NCBI GenBank assembly: GCA_000244995.1
Contig: CM001438.1
Location: 248,001 to 312,000, forward strand
DNA from: Burkholderiales bacterium JOSHI_001
GTDB lineage: Bacteria; Pseudomonadota; Gammaproteobacteria; Burkholderiales; Burkholderiaceae_C
Reading direction: 5' to 3'
DNA: 64,000 nt
Below, piece after piece: positions 47,855-62,086 of the stretch. A program made the translations under genes and the position numbers. The notes under the pieces are model-generated. The model was not told where the DNA came from, ran no database searches, and saw only the letters and a list, made by a program, of their open reading frames with translations. The stretch's first letter is position 1, and every line of letters begins with the position of its first letter.

Positions 47855-48912
47855 ACGCCCAGTCCCAATCCCCGAAGTTCACCCGTGGCGCGCAGCTGCC
47901 CGAGGTGCTGGCCCAACGCATCGCCGTGATCGACGGCGCCATGGGCACCATGGTGCAGCGCTACAAGCTGGGCGAAGCAGATTTCCGCAGTGAACGTTTT
48001 GCCGACCACCCCAAGGACCTGAAGGGCAACAACGACCTGCTGGTGCTGACCCGGCCCGACGTCATCCGCGAAATCCACCGCCAGTACCTGGCCGCGGGCG
48101 CCGACATCATCGAAACCAACACCTTCGGCGCGACCTCCATCGCCCAGGAAGACTATGCGCTCGGCCACATCGCGCACGAGATGAACGTGGCCGCCGCGCG
48201 CATTGCGCGGCTGGAAGCCGACGCCGCCGCCACGCCGGACAAGCCGCGCTTCGTGGCCGGCGCCTTGGGGCCCACGCCGCGCACCGCCAGCATCAGCCCG
48301 GACGTGAACGACCCGGGCGCACGCAACGTCAGCTTCGACCAACTGCGCGACGCCTACCGCGAGCAGGCCGCCGGCCTGCTGGAAGGCGGCTGCGACCTGT
48401 TCCTGGTCGAAACCATCTTCGACACGCTGAACGCCAAGGCGGCCATCTTCGCGCTGGACGAGTTGATGGAAGACACCGGCGAACGCCTGCCGGTCATCGT
48501 CAGCGGCACGGTCACCGACGCCTCGGGCCGCATCCTGTCGGGCCAGACGGTGCACGCCTTCTGGCATTCGGTGCGCCATGCGCGGCCCATCGCGGTGGGC
48601 CTGAACTGCGCACTCGGCGCGGCGCTGATGCGGCCCTACATCGAAGAATTGTCGAAGGTGGCGGCCGACACCTGGATCAGTTGCTACCCCAACGCCGGCC
48701 TGCCCAACCCGATGAGCGACACCGGCTTCGACGAGACGCCGGCCGTCACCGGTGCGCTGGTGGCCGAATTTGCTGAAGCCGGCTTCCTGAACATCGCCGG
48801 CGGCTGCTGCGGTACCACGCCGGACCACATCGCTGAAATCGCCCGCCGCGTGGGCAAGTACCGCCCGCGCGGCAAAGCCGACCCGCTGTTCAGCGGCTTG
48901 CTGGCGGCTTGA
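47851..48912 (+). CDS. metH: Methionine synthase, homocysteine-binding half (split MetH, N-terminal)
   Basis: Homocysteine S-methyltransferase module of 353 residues, equal to the first domain of one-piece MetH. It starts [15 protein letters not shown] and shows [18 protein letters not shown], and the zinc-binding cysteines in VGLNCALGA and [11 protein letters not shown]. It binds zinc and homocysteine and must work with the folate/cobalamin half encoded at 49779-52520. The coding region overlaps the AAA ATPase gene by 4 bases, and its 3' end is overlapped by an antisense gene. Confidence 0.95.
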   Translation: MNAQSQSPKFTRGAQLPEVLAQRIAVIDGAMGTMVQRYKLGEADFRSERFADHPKDLKGNNDLLVLTRPDVIREIHRQYLAAGADIIETNTFGATSIAQEDYALGHIAHEMNVAAARIARLEADAAATPDKPRFVAGALGPTPRTASISPDVNDPGARNVSFDQLRDAYREQAAGLLEGGCDLFLVETIFDTLNAKAAIFALDELMEDTGERLPVIVSGTVTDASGRILSGQTVHAFWHSVRHARPIAVGLNCALGAALMRPYIEELSKVAADTWISCYPNAGLPNPMSDTGFDETPAVTGALVAEFAEAGFLNIAGGCCGTTPDHIAEIARRVGKYRPRGKADPLFSGLLAA

Positions 48913-49576
48913 CCGTCGGCGCCGGCGCGGCGGGCTTGGGCGCGGCCGCCGGCCTGGCCGCCGGCATGGGCAGCATCGGGCTGGCGTCTTCCAGCTTCAG
49001 CACCGGCGGCGGTGTGGGCGACAGGCGCAGCAGCACCACGCCGGCGCTCAGGTTGGGCGTGGCCGGCAGGCGGCTGCGCGAGACCTTCTTGCCGACCAGG
49101 AAGTCGCGCATCGCGGCCAGGCGTTCGCGCAGTTGAGGCTCGGGCGGGCCCAGTTGCAGGTGGGCGCCGCGCTGGCGCGCCAGGCTCTGGCTCAGCTTGT
49201 CCAGCACCGCGCGCAGCGCGGGCTTCATCTTGGCGCTGTCGAATTCGAAGCCGAATTCCATCGGTACGTCCACCCGCAGTGAACCGTCGGCCTCGTCGGT
49301 GAAGGCCACGGGCGTGCCCTCGAACAGCGAGCGCATCCATTGCTGTTCGGCCGCGATGGGCGACGGCGGCGGGGGCGGCGGCGGTTCGGGCGGCGGCGTG
49401 GTCGCTGCAGGCGCGGCCTGCGGGGCGGCCGGCGCCGGTGCAGCGGCCGGGGCAGGCGCCGGTGCAGCGGCTTGGGAGCGTGGCGGCGGCGGCGGCGCGT
49501 GACGTACTGGCGCTGGCGCCGGCGGCGTGGCGCAGCCGGCCAGCACCAGGGCAAACCCCGCCGCTAGAATCGGCAG
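48890..49576 (-). CDS. Putative lipoprotein with proline-rich linker and OmpA-like domain (start uncertain)
   Basis: The minus-strand frame encodes [16 protein letters not shown], a good lipoprotein signal with lipobox LAGC. A Pro/Ala-rich linker follows, then a domain about 95 residues long ([44 protein letters not shown]) resembling the OmpA peptidoglycan-binding fold but without the usual GHTD signature. No ATG, GTG or TTG precedes the signal sequence closely; the in-frame CTG at 49576 or ATT at 49570 are the nearest fits, so the start is open. Codon pattern and signal sequence argue for a real gene. It runs opposite to and between the two metH halves, overlapping the first by 23 bases. 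Confidence 0.6.
   Translation of the reverse strand: MPILAAGFALVLAGCATPPAPAPVRHAPPPPPRSQAAAPAPAPAAAPAPAAPQAAPAATTPPPEPPPPPPPSPIAAEQQWMRSLFEGTPVAFTDEADGSLRVDVPMEFGFEFDSAKMKPALRAVLDKLSQSLARQRGAHLQLGPPEPQLRERLAAMRDFLVGKKVSRSRLPATPNLSAGVVLLRLSPTPPPVLKLEDASPMLPMPAARPAAAPKPAAPAPTVKPPASR
49565..49570 (+). promoter_or_regulatory. Candidate -10 element of the metH2 promoter
   Basis: TAGAAT, placed so that transcription would begin around 49577, right before the SAH riboswitch. No clear -35 is visible. Confidence 0.5.
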
Positions 49577-49580
49577 CTTT

Positions 49581-49696
49581 TCCGAGGAGCGTTGCGACGG
49601 CCCGAGGCCACCGGTTCTGCCCGGGGACCCGGCCGCCAGGCTCGGAAACGCAGATGCCGGGGTTGTCGACCCGTCCTGCGCGCAACGGCGCTCACC
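49581..49696 (+). promoter_or_regulatory. S-adenosylhomocysteine (SAH) riboswitch
   Basis: All conserved pieces of the SAH riboswitch are present in order: CCGAGGAGCGTTGCGACGG (49582-49600), GCCAGGCTCGG (49635-49645) and GCAACGGCGCTCA (49682-49694). CCGAG pairs with CTCGG (P1), and GAGCG (49586-49590) pairs with CGCTC (49689-49693) to form the pseudoknot. The segment 49646-49680 is a longer-than-minimal helix region. The class is known from proteobacteria upstream of ahcY and metH, where SAH binding turns expression on. It lies 83 bases before the metH2 start. Confidence 0.92.
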
Positions 49697-49778
49697 CCAC
49701 AAGCCGGAGGCCCGGCGCCGCGGGTGGGCCGCGGTGGCGGCACCGGTGAGCAGGCCCTTCCAGGCGCCGAGACTGAAC

Positions 49779-52520
<2,742 letters not shown>

Positions 52521-52608
52521 CCAGCCATTCACCAGCCGGCCACGCTGGCGCCTGGCCTTGGCGGCATGATCGGGCCTGCGGCCCGTCTGGCCGCTTCAGG
52601 AGGATTCC

Positions 52609-53058
52609 ATGCGCATGGCACCCAGCAACACCTTCTTCTTCGCCGCGGCGGCCTTCGCGGCGGCCCTGGCCATGGCGCCGGCCCAGGCGGCCGATGTCCC
52701 GCCCAAACCCACGGCGCGCCAGCTGGCGGGGCTGTGTGACACCTGCGTGATCGTCACGGCGCAGGCGGTGGAAAAGCGCAAGGGCAAGGCCAGCGGCGTG
52801 GGCGCCGTGGGTGGCGCCGTGGCCGGCGGCGTCGTGGGCAACAAGGTGGGTGACTCCACCGTGGCCACGGTGGGCGGTGCGGCGGTGGGCGGCCTGCTGG
52901 GCAACGAGATCGAAAAGCGCGTCAAGCGCCACAAGGTCTGGATCACCACGGTGACGCAGAAGGACGGCAACACGCGCCGCTTCGAGTCCCTGTCCGACCC
53001 GCAGCACCGGTTGGGCGAGATGCTGAAAGTGCAGGGCGACCAGCTGGTCAAGCCCTGA
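52609..53058 (+). CDS. Glycine-zipper 2TM protein with CxxC motif, exported
   Basis: 149 residues: signal peptide (ending AQAAD), CDTC motif, then a glycine zipper (ASGVGAVGGAVAGGVVGNKV; GGAAVGGLLGNEIEKR) and a C-terminal basic domain that reads like a small beta unit (VWITTVTQKDGNTRRFES). Glycine-zipper 2TM proteins sit in the outer membrane or envelope; function unknown. A second protein with the same layout is encoded at 61342-61956. AGGAGG lies 6 bases upstream of the ATG. Confidence 0.87.
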   Translation: MRMAPSNTFFFAAAAFAAALAMAPAQAADVPPKPTARQLAGLCDTCVIVTAQAVEKRKGKASGVGAVGGAVAGGVVGNKVGDSTVATVGGAAVGGLLGNEIEKRVKRHKVWITTVTQKDGNTRRFESLSDPQHRLGEMLKVQGDQLVKP

Positions 53059-53082
53059 CACGGGCTGGGCGCGCTGACGCGC

Positions 53083-54618
53083 TCAGCGGCCCGGCAGCGC
53101 CCGCCGCAATTGCATCGCTTCGGCCAGGTGGGCCAGGCTGATGGGCTCGCTGCCTTCCAGGTCGGCCACGGTGCGAGCCAGCTTCAGCACCCGGTGCAGG
53201 CTGCGACCGCTCCAGGCCAGGCGGGCGGCGGCCTGCTCGGCGAAGCGGGCGGTGGGGGCGTCCAACGCACACAGGGTGTCGATGCGCCCGGGCGGCAATT
53301 GGGCGTTGGGTGCGCCCTGGCGTTGGTGCTGCAAGGCCAGCGCCGCGGCCACCCGTTCGCCCACCGCCGCGCTGGCTTCGCCGTCGGGCAGGGCCATCAG
53401 CTCGGCCGGTGTGGCGGCCGGCACCTCCACCTGCATGTCGATGCGGTCCAGCAGCGGGCCGGACAGGCGGGACTGGTAGCGCGCCACCTGCTCGGGCGTG
53501 CAGCGGCAGGTGCGGCCCAGCGCGGCATTGGCGCCCAGCCAGCCGCAGGGGCAGGGGTTCATCGCCGCCACCAGCTGGAAGCGGGCCGGGAAGGCCGCCT
53601 GGCGCGCCGCGCGCGAGATGGTCACGCGGCCGGTTTCCAGCGGTTCGCGCAGGGCTTCCAGGGCGCTGCGGCTGAATTCGGGCAACTCGTCCAGGAACAG
53701 CACGCCGGCGTGCGCCAGGGAGATCTCGCCCGGCCGTGGCGGCGTGCCCCCGCCCACCAGGGCCACCGCGCTGGCGGTGTGGTGGGGGCTTCTGAAAGGG
53801 CGTTGGCCGAAGCCGGGGGCTGACAGGCCGCGGGCGCCCAGGCCCGCCAGTGCCGCGGCGGCCAGCGCGTCTTCGGCGTCCAGCGGCGGCAGCAGGCCGG
53901 CCAGGCGCTGCGCCAGCATGCTCTTGCCACTGCCCGGCGGGCCGACGAACAGCAGGCTGTGCCCGCCGGCAGCAGCGATTTCCAGCGCGCGCTTGGCCAA
54001 GGCCTGGCCCTTCACGTCGTGCAGGTCGGGGCCGGGCGGGGCGGCGGCGGCCGGCAGCGGCTGAGCGCGTGGCAAGGGCAGGTCGGCGCCAGGCTCCGTG
54101 CTGGGCGCCAGCGCCTGCACCACGTCCATCAGGTGGGCCGCGGCGCGCACGTCCACGCCGCTGGCGCAGGCGGCTTCCGCCGCGCTGGCACTGGGCAGCA
54201 GCAGGGCGTGCGGGCTGGCCTCGCGCCGCAGCGCCAGGGCCAGGGCCAAGGCGCCGCGCACCGGCCGCAGTTCACCGGCCAGCGAGAGTTCGCCCGCGCA
54301 TTCCAGTTGCGCCAGTCGCCGGGCGTCCACCTGGCCGGCAGCGGCCAGGATGCCCAGGGCGATGGGCAGGTCGAAGCGGCCACTTTCCTTCGGCAGGTCG
54401 GCCGGGGCCAGGTTGATGGTGATGCGCTTGTTGTGCGGGAAGGCGAAGCCGCAGCTCAGCAGCGCAGCGCGCACCCGCTCGCGCGATTCCTTCACTTCGG
54501 TGTCGGCCAGGCCCACCAGGGTGAAGCTGGGCAGGCCGTTGGCCAGGTGCACCTCCACCTGCACCGGCTGGGCGTTCAGGCCGTCCAGCGCGCGGCTGCG
54601 GACGATGGCCAAGGACAT
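53083..54618 (-). CDS. comM: YifB family Mg chelatase-like AAA ATPase (ComM)
   Basis: Branch-migration helicase ComM, which helps integrate DNA in natural transformation. 511 residues from ATG 54618 (MSLAIVRSRALDGLNAQPVQ). Order: ChlI-like N-terminal domain (VEVHLANGLPSFTLVGLADTEVKESRERVRAAL), Walker A GPPGSGKS, FRSPHHTAS, Walker B GVLFLDELPEF, sensor region AAMNPCPCGW, and a C-terminal domain ending in RALPGR. Divergent from the TorF operon; 250 bases lie between. Confidence 0.96.
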   Translation of the reverse strand: MSLAIVRSRALDGLNAQPVQVEVHLANGLPSFTLVGLADTEVKESRERVRAALLSCGFAFPHNKRITINLAPADLPKESGRFDLPIALGILAAAGQVDARRLAQLECAGELSLAGELRPVRGALALALALRREASPHALLLPSASAAEAACASGVDVRAAAHLMDVVQALAPSTEPGADLPLPRAQPLPAAAAPPGPDLHDVKGQALAKRALEIAAAGGHSLLFVGPPGSGKSMLAQRLAGLLPPLDAEDALAAAALAGLGARGLSAPGFGQRPFRSPHHTASAVALVGGGTPPRPGEISLAHAGVLFLDELPEFSRSALEALREPLETGRVTISRAARQAAFPARFQLVAAMNPCPCGWLGANAALGRTCRCTPEQVARYQSRLSGPLLDRIDMQVEVPAATPAELMALPDGEASAAVGERVAAALALQHQRQGAPNAQLPPGRIDTLCALDAPTARFAEQAAARLAWSGRSLHRVLKLARTVADLEGSEPISLAHLAEAMQLRRALPGR

Positions 54619-54699
54619 GGGCGAACCCCTCTGCAGCCCCTTGCTGCGATGGCGCTGGATTCTGGGCAGGCGCCCGGGCGTGCACATCGCACGAAGGGT

Positions 54700-54716
54700 T
54701 GCACCAAAGGCGTGCC
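54700..54716. promoter_or_regulatory. NtrC-type binding site
   Basis: T-GCAC-CAAAGGC-GTGC-C: two inverted GCAC/GTGC half sites with the seven-base spacing of NtrC sites (TGCAC-N7-GTGCA). It lies about 90-105 bases upstream of the sigma-54 element and 125 bases from the predicted start. Further GGTGCG half sites occur at 54739-54757. Confidence 0.6.
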
Positions 54717-54804
54717 CCCATTGGAGGGGCCTCGAAGTGGTGCGTCGTTGCGGTGCGTTCGCAGCCCTTTGCCCCTTGGCGGGGCGCGCCACGGGGGCGG
54801 CTCA

Positions 54805-54822
54805 TTGGCATGGAAGGTGCAG
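54805..54822 (+). promoter_or_regulatory. Sigma-54 promoter of the TorF-glnK-amtB operon
   Basis: TTGGCATGGAAGGTGCAG: -24 GG (54807-54808) and -12 GC (54819-54820) with the required ten bases between, in context TGGCAT-N5-GTGCA. The predicted start is near 54832, giving a leader of about 37 bases to the TorF-family ATG. Confidence 0.72.
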
Positions 54823-54868
54823 AAGCACCTTGCAACCTTTCAACCACCCGTTTGTGGAGCCTGCCTCA

Positions 54869-55938
<1,070 letters not shown>

Positions 55939-55969
55939 GCGCTTGGCCCCCACATTCCAAGAGAACACC

Positions 55970-57505
<1,536 letters not shown>

Positions 57506-57536
57506 GCGCAGGCTTCGCGGACTATCCGCGACATGC

Positions 57537-57566
57537 AAAGGGGCTGCCTTCGGGCAGCCCCTTTTT
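57537..57566 (+). terminator. Intrinsic terminator of the TorF-glnK-amtB operon
   Basis: AAAGGGGCTGCC and GGCAGCCCCTTT form a 12-bp stem around a TTCG tetraloop, ending in five T. It lies 31 bases after the amtB stop and is the best factor-independent terminator in the window. Confidence 0.92.
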
Positions 57567-57631
57567 CGTGGGGGTCGCGGCGTGCCGCTTCGGGCATGGC
57601 CTTGTGCCGGGCCGCGCTGGCCCCACCTGCC

Positions 57632-57637
57632 TAGAAT
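57632..57637 (+). promoter_or_regulatory. Candidate -10 element of the gshA promoter
   Basis: TAGAAT, 33 bases before the gshA ATG. No well-spaced -35 is visible. Confidence 0.4.
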
Positions 57638-57669
57638 CCTTCACCGCCCTCCTTGTTTAGGCTTGTTCC

Positions 57670-58965
57670 ATGGTCCCGCACCTCATCACCGCGCTGAACG
57701 GCCCGATCAACGAGCTGGAAAACCGCATTCTTGAATCCATGCCGGCCATCGAGCGTTGGTTCCGGCTGGAGTGGATGGAACACACACCGCCCTTCTACAC
57801 CTCGGTGGACGTGCGCAATGCCGGCTTCAAGCTGGCGCCGGTGGACACCAACCTGTTCCCCGGCGGCTTCAACAACCTGACGCCCGAGATGCTGCCGCTG
57901 GCGGTGCAGGCGGCCATGGCGGCGATCGAGAAGATCTGCCCCGAGGCCAAGAACCTGCTGATGATCCCGGAGAAGCACACCCGCAACACCTTCTACCTGG
58001 CCAATGTGCAGCGCCTGTCGCGCATCTTCCTGCAGGCCGGGCTGAACGTGCGCCTGGGCACGCTGGACGAGACCATCACCGAGCCCACGGTGCTGACCCT
58101 GCCCGACGGCAGCGAGCTGACGGTGGAACCGCTCAAGCGCACCCGCGGCCGCCTGGGGCTGAAGGACTTCGACCCCTGCACCATCCTGCTGAACAACGAC
58201 CTGTCGGCCGGTATTCCCAAGGTGCTGGAGGGGCTGCACGAGCAGTACCTGCTGCCGCCGCTGCATGCCGGCTGGGCGGTGCGGCGCAAGACCAACCACT
58301 TCCACAGCTATGAAGAAGTGGCCAAGAAGTTCGCCAAGCTGCTGGGCATGGACCCCTGGCTCATCAACCCCATGTACGCCCACTGCGGCAAGGTGAACTG
58401 GCACGAAAGCCAGGGCCTGGACTGCGTGCAGGGCAATGTGGACGCCCTGCTCACCAAGGTGCGACGCAAGTACAAGGAATACGGCATCAACGAGAAGCCC
58501 TTCGTGGTGGTGAAGGCCGACAACGGCACCTATGGCATGGGCATCATGACGGTTCGCGACGCCAAGGAACTGGACGAGGTGAACCGCCGCACCCGCAACA
58601 AGATGGGCACCATCAAGGACGGGCAGGACGTCACCGAGGTCATCATCCAGGAGGGCGTGCCCACCTACGAACGCGTGAACGACGCGGTGGCCGAACCCGT
58701 GGTCTACATGATCGACCGCTACGTGGTGGGCGGCTTCTACCGCGTGCACGCCGAGCGGGGCATCGACGAGAACCTGAACGCCCCCGGCGCGGCCTTCGTG
58801 CCCCTGGCCTTCGCCGAGAGCAACCAGCTGCCGCGGCTGGGCGAAAAGCCCGGCGTCAGCGCCCCCAACCGCTTCTACATGTACGGCGTGATCGGCCGGC
58901 TGGCGATGCTGGCGGCCAGTTACGAGCTGGAAGCCACCGACCCCGACGCGGAAATCTACGACTGA
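57670..58965 (+). CDS. gshA: Glutamate--cysteine ligase (T. ferrooxidans type)
   Basis: First enzyme of glutathione synthesis: ATP-dependent joining of glutamate and cysteine. 431 residues of the class found in many betaproteobacteria, unrelated in sequence to E. coli GshA. Characteristic blocks: VDTNLFPGGFNNL, LLNNDLSAGIPK, VVVKADNGTYGMGIM (ATP-grasp-like), EGVPTYERVNDAVAEPVVYMID and VGGFYRVHAERG. The second enzyme, gshB, begins at 63269. Confidence 0.95.
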   Translation: MVPHLITALNGPINELENRILESMPAIERWFRLEWMEHTPPFYTSVDVRNAGFKLAPVDTNLFPGGFNNLTPEMLPLAVQAAMAAIEKICPEAKNLLMIPEKHTRNTFYLANVQRLSRIFLQAGLNVRLGTLDETITEPTVLTLPDGSELTVEPLKRTRGRLGLKDFDPCTILLNNDLSAGIPKVLEGLHEQYLLPPLHAGWAVRRKTNHFHSYEEVAKKFAKLLGMDPWLINPMYAHCGKVNWHESQGLDCVQGNVDALLTKVRRKYKEYGINEKPFVVVKADNGTYGMGIMTVRDAKELDEVNRRTRNKMGTIKDGQDVTEVIIQEGVPTYERVNDAVAEPVVYMIDRYVVGGFYRVHAERGIDENLNAPGAAFVPLAFAESNQLPRLGEKPGVSAPNRFYMYGVIGRLAMLAASYELEATDPDAEIYD

Positions 58966-58978
58966 CGCATCCGGGGGC

Positions 58979-59009
58979 TTGACGCACTGCACAACGCCAA
59001 GCGCACAAT
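58979..59009 (+). promoter_or_regulatory. Candidate sigma-70 promoter of kup
   Basis: TTGACG (58979-58984) and CACAAT (59004-59009) with a 19-base spacer. The start would be near 59016, upstream of the hairpin at 59028-59057. Confidence 0.45.
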
Positions 59010-59027
59010 AGCGGTCCTTCGGCTGCG

Positions 59028-59057
59028 CGCCCGGGCCCTCAAGCCCGGGCGATTTTT
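59028..59057 (+). terminator. Attenuator-like hairpin and T run directly before the kup start codon
   Basis: CGCCCGGGC-CCTCAA-GCCCGGGCG folds into a 9-bp GC stem, followed by ATTTTT and then the GTG start of kup at 59058. It has the form of an intrinsic terminator but sits in the leader, where a ribosome binding site would be expected. Confidence 0.5.
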
Positions 59058-60941
59058 GTGAGTTCGGCACACGCCCCCAAGACCCCTGGCGCCCTCGCGG
59101 CGCTGACGCTAGGCGCCCTGGGCGTCGTCTATGGCGACATCGGCACCAGCCCGCTGTACGCGCTGAAGGAAGTGTTCCATGGGGGCCATGTGGCCACCAC
59201 GCCGGACAACATCCTGGGCGTGCTGTCGCTCATCTTCTGGACGATGACCATCATCGTCTCGCTGAAGTACGTGCTGCTGATCTTGCGCGCCGACAACAAC
59301 GGCGAAGGCGGCCTGATCGCCATGCTGGCGCTGGCCACCACCGCGGTGAAGGACCGGCCCAAGTTGCGCCGGGTGCTGATGGTGGTGGGCCTGTTCGGCA
59401 CCGCCATCTTCTACGGCGACGGGGTCATCACGCCGGCCATCTCGGTGCTTTCGGCCGTGGAAGGCCTGGAGGTGGCGGCGCCGCAGTTGCACAGCGTCAT
59501 CATCCCGATCACGCTGGTGGTGCTGACAGGGCTGTTCGCGGTGCAGCGCTTCGGCACCGGTGGCATCGGCAAGTTCTTCGGCCCCATCACCCTGGTGTGG
59601 TTCGTGGCGCTGGTGGCCCTGGGCCTGCCGCACATTGCCACCAACCCCGGCGTGCTGGTGGCGCTGAACCCGGCCTACGCCATCGGCTTCTTCGTCCACA
59701 ACCCGGTGGTGGCCTTCATCGGCCTGGGCGCGGTGGTGCTGTGCGTCACCGGCGGCGAGGCGCTGTACGCCGACATGGGCCACTTCGGCAAGCTGCCCAT
59801 CCGCATCGCCTGGTACGCCTTCGTGATGCCGGCCCTGGTGGTGAATTACTTCGGCCAGGGCGCCATGCTGCTGAAGAACCCCGAGGCGGTGAAGAACCCC
59901 TTCTACAACATGGCCCCCGAATGGGCCCAGCTGCCGCTGGTGTTCCTGGCCACCGCGGCCACGGTCATCGCTTCGCAGGCGCTGATCTCGGCAGCGTTTT
60001 CGGTCACCAAGCAGGCCATCCAGCTGGGCATCCTGCCGCGCATGGCCATCAAGCACACCTCGGTGAAGGACACCGGCCAGATCTACGTGCCCTTCATCAA
60101 CTGGGGCCTGTTCGTCTTCATCGTGCTGGCGGTGGCGCTGTTCCGCAATTCGTCCAGCCTGGCCTCGGCCTACGGCATCGCGGTGACGCTGGACATGACC
60201 ATCACCACCGTGATGACCTTCTACGTCATCCGCTACGGCTGGAAGTACCCGCTGGCGCTGTGCCTGCTGGCCACCGGCTTCTTCTTCGTCATCGATGTCA
60301 CCTTCTTCCTGAGCAACATGCTCAAGCTGGTGGCCGGGGGCTGGTTCCCGCTGCTCATCGGCGCGGGCATGTTCCTGCTGATGCTGACCTGGAAGCAGGG
60401 CCGCCGCCTGATGAGCGAGCGCCTGCGCGACGAGGCCATCGACCTGAAGGGCTTCCTGGACGCAGTGTTCGTCAGCCCGCCCTTGCGGGTGGAAGGCACG
60501 GCCGTGTTCCTGGCCGCCGAGAAGGGCCTGACGCCCAATGCCATGCTGCACAACCTGAAGCACAACAAGGTGCTGCACGAGTACAACCTGTTCGTCACCG
60601 TGCGCCACCATGAAGTGCCCTGGATCGGCTTTGACAAGCGCATTGAACTGGAAAGCCTGGGCCACGACTGCTGGCAGGTGGTGCTGCATTTCGGCTTCAA
60701 GAACGACCCCGACGTGCCCGAGGCGCTGAAGCTGCTGGAAAGCCGCGGCATCCCGCTGCCCGACATGGACACCAGCTATTTCTTGAGCCGCGACATCGTC
60801 ATTCCCACCTTCGGCGGCGGCATGGCCATGTGGCGCGAGAAGCTGTTTGCCAGCATGCACCGCAACGCAGCCGGCGCGGCCGACTTCCTGAACCTGCCGT
60901 CCAACCGAATCGTCGAGCTGGGGGCCAAGGTCGAGATCTGA
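59058..60941 (+). CDS. kup: Potassium transporter Kup
   Basis: Proton-coupled K+ uptake protein with about 12 TM helices and a cytoplasmic C-terminal domain; 627 residues. Signature [20 protein letters not shown], then [33 protein letters not shown] and [11 protein letters not shown]. The GTG at 59058 is the only start that leaves a short N-terminus before the signature; no Shine-Dalgarno is visible. Confidence 0.96.
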   Translation: MSSAHAPKTPGALAALTLGALGVVYGDIGTSPLYALKEVFHGGHVATTPDNILGVLSLIFWTMTIIVSLKYVLLILRADNNGEGGLIAMLALATTAVKDRPKLRRVLMVVGLFGTAIFYGDGVITPAISVLSAVEGLEVAAPQLHSVIIPITLVVLTGLFAVQRFGTGGIGKFFGPITLVWFVALVALGLPHIATNPGVLVALNPAYAIGFFVHNPVVAFIGLGAVVLCVTGGEALYADMGHFGKLPIRIAWYAFVMPALVVNYFGQGAMLLKNPEAVKNPFYNMAPEWAQLPLVFLATAATVIASQALISAAFSVTKQAIQLGILPRMAIKHTSVKDTGQIYVPFINWGLFVFIVLAVALFRNSSSLASAYGIAVTLDMTITTVMTFYVIRYGWKYPLALCLLATGFFFVIDVTFFLSNMLKLVAGGWFPLLIGAGMFLLMLTWKQGRRLMSERLRDEAIDLKGFLDAVFVSPPLRVEGTAVFLAAEKGLTPNAMLHNLKHNKVLHEYNLFVTVRHHEVPWIGFDKRIELESLGHDCWQVVLHFGFKNDPDVPEALKLLESRGIPLPDMDTSYFLSRDIVIPTFGGGMAMWREKLFASMHRNAAGAADFLNLPSNRIVELGAKVEI

Positions 60942-60955
60942 GCCTGGGCGCCGGC

Positions 60956-60984
60956 ACCCCGGCCAAGCGCCGCCCTGCCGGGGT
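60956..60984. terminator. Hairpin between convergent kup and small gene
   Basis: ACCCCGGC (60956-60963) pairs with GCCGGGGT (60977-60984), ending at the stop codon of the opposite-strand gene. No T run on either strand. Confidence 0.4.
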
Positions 60985-61169
60985 CAGTGCGGCTGGGGCA
61001 GGCCCAGTTGCCTCGCCAGTTGATGCGCGCAGTGGCGCACCGAGTCCAGCCGGGCATCGGCGCCCAGTTGCAGGCAGTGCTGTGCGTAGTCCCGGTCAGA
61101 CTGCATGCGCTCCACATGCACGCGGTGGCCGGCGCCCACCATCAGCCATTTGAACTGGATGATCTCCAT
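60984..61169 (-). CDS. Small conserved hypothetical protein
   Basis: A 61-residue protein (MEIIQFKWLMVGAGHRVHVE at its start), helical, with RMQSDRDYAQHCLQLGADA and DSVRHCAHQLARQLGL. The frame stays open upstream to 61382, but that stretch reads like non-coding DNA, so I chose the ATG at 61169. I do not recognise a function. The 172 bases between it and the glycine-zipper gene hold no other gene I can see. Confidence 0.65.
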   Translation of the reverse strand: MEIIQFKWLMVGAGHRVHVERMQSDRDYAQHCLQLGADARLDSVRHCAHQLARQLGLPQPH

Positions 61170-61341
61170 CAAAAACGGAGCGTGCGATTCGGCGGTGGGG
61201 GCGACGGGCATCGGGCTGGCCTTCTTGATTCGCGTCACGATAACGCCCCAAGTTTCGACCAGCCTGACACGGCGCAGACTTTTTGCTGCGCCGCCGCATT
61301 CGATGCCGCTCTCGACCTTGCCTGAAAAAGTTTGCGGGCAC

Positions 61342-61956
61342 TTACACTGTATTTGAACCAGACTGACTGGGGGTGCTGACATTCTCCCGGCTGCGCGGCA
61401 GCGAACTCATGGACGCGCCTTGCACCATGACCCGCCGCCCGACGGCCCAGGACTCGTTGCGCGTCAGTGTGCGCTGGCTGCCGTCGTCCAGGCGCACCGT
61501 CACCTGGTAGACGGTGGTGGCGTTGCGGCGCTTCTCGATCTCATGGCCGGCTGCGCCGCCGCCCACGGCGCCGATCACCGTCATGGCGGTGCGGCCCTTG
61601 CCCTTGCCCATCTGGTTGCCCACCACGCCGCCCAGCACGCCGCCGATGGCAGCACCGGCGCCGCTGGCGTGGCCTTTCTGGCGCACCGCCTTCATGGCGG
61701 TGACGGTGCCGCAGTGCTGGCAGGCGGGGGCCGCTGGCTGGGGCGCTGCGGGCGGGTTCGTGCGCGGTGCCGCGGCCTGGGCCCGCAATGTCGGCGGCAG
61801 CTCCGACGCCGCCGGCAGCGGCGAGGCCACCGGGTGCCTGAGCGACAGCGCGGTGGCCATGGCGCCCACCGCCACCAAGGCGGTGGCGCCGCCGATCCAG
61901 GCGCCGTGCCGCGGCAGGGTGAAGGCAGAAGCGGGAGGGGCAGAGGCAGTGGTCAT
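61342..61956 (-). CDS. Glycine-zipper 2TM protein with CxxC motif, membrane-anchored
   Basis: 204 residues: an N-terminal TM helix (about 18-38), a Pro/Ala linker, CQHC at about 78-81, the glycine zipper (ASGAGAAIGGVLGGVVGNQM; GAVGGGAAGHEIEKR), and a C-terminal beta unit (VYQVTVRLDDGSQRTL). It has the same CxxC-zipper-EIEKR-basic-beta order as the protein at 52609-53058, so the two are paralogs. Function unknown, probably envelope-associated. Confidence 0.86.
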   Translation of the reverse strand: MTTASAPPASAFTLPRHGAWIGGATALVAVGAMATALSLRHPVASPLPAASELPPTLRAQAAAPRTNPPAAPQPAAPACQHCGTVTAMKAVRQKGHASGAGAAIGGVLGGVVGNQMGKGKGRTAMTVIGAVGGGAAGHEIEKRRNATTVYQVTVRLDDGSQRTLTRNESWAVGRRVMVQGASMSSLPRSRENVSTPSQSGSNTV

Positions 61957-62086
61957 GGTGTTGCGGGCACGGGGCCTGATCGGGAAGCTGCGGTTCTAAC
62001 GCCCGAAGTGGGTCTGGCCCGGCCGCAAAGCGCTTCAAAGTGCGTCAGGCTGTGACCGGCCCCGCGGCCCGATATCCTCGGTGCGC

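Noticed and set aside
49700-49717. AAGCCGGAGGCCCGGC, which resembles the B12 box of cobalamin riboswitches
   Set aside because: The rest of a cobalamin riboswitch core is absent, and the sequence just upstream is fully explained by the SAH riboswitch. Likely a chance match in the leader.
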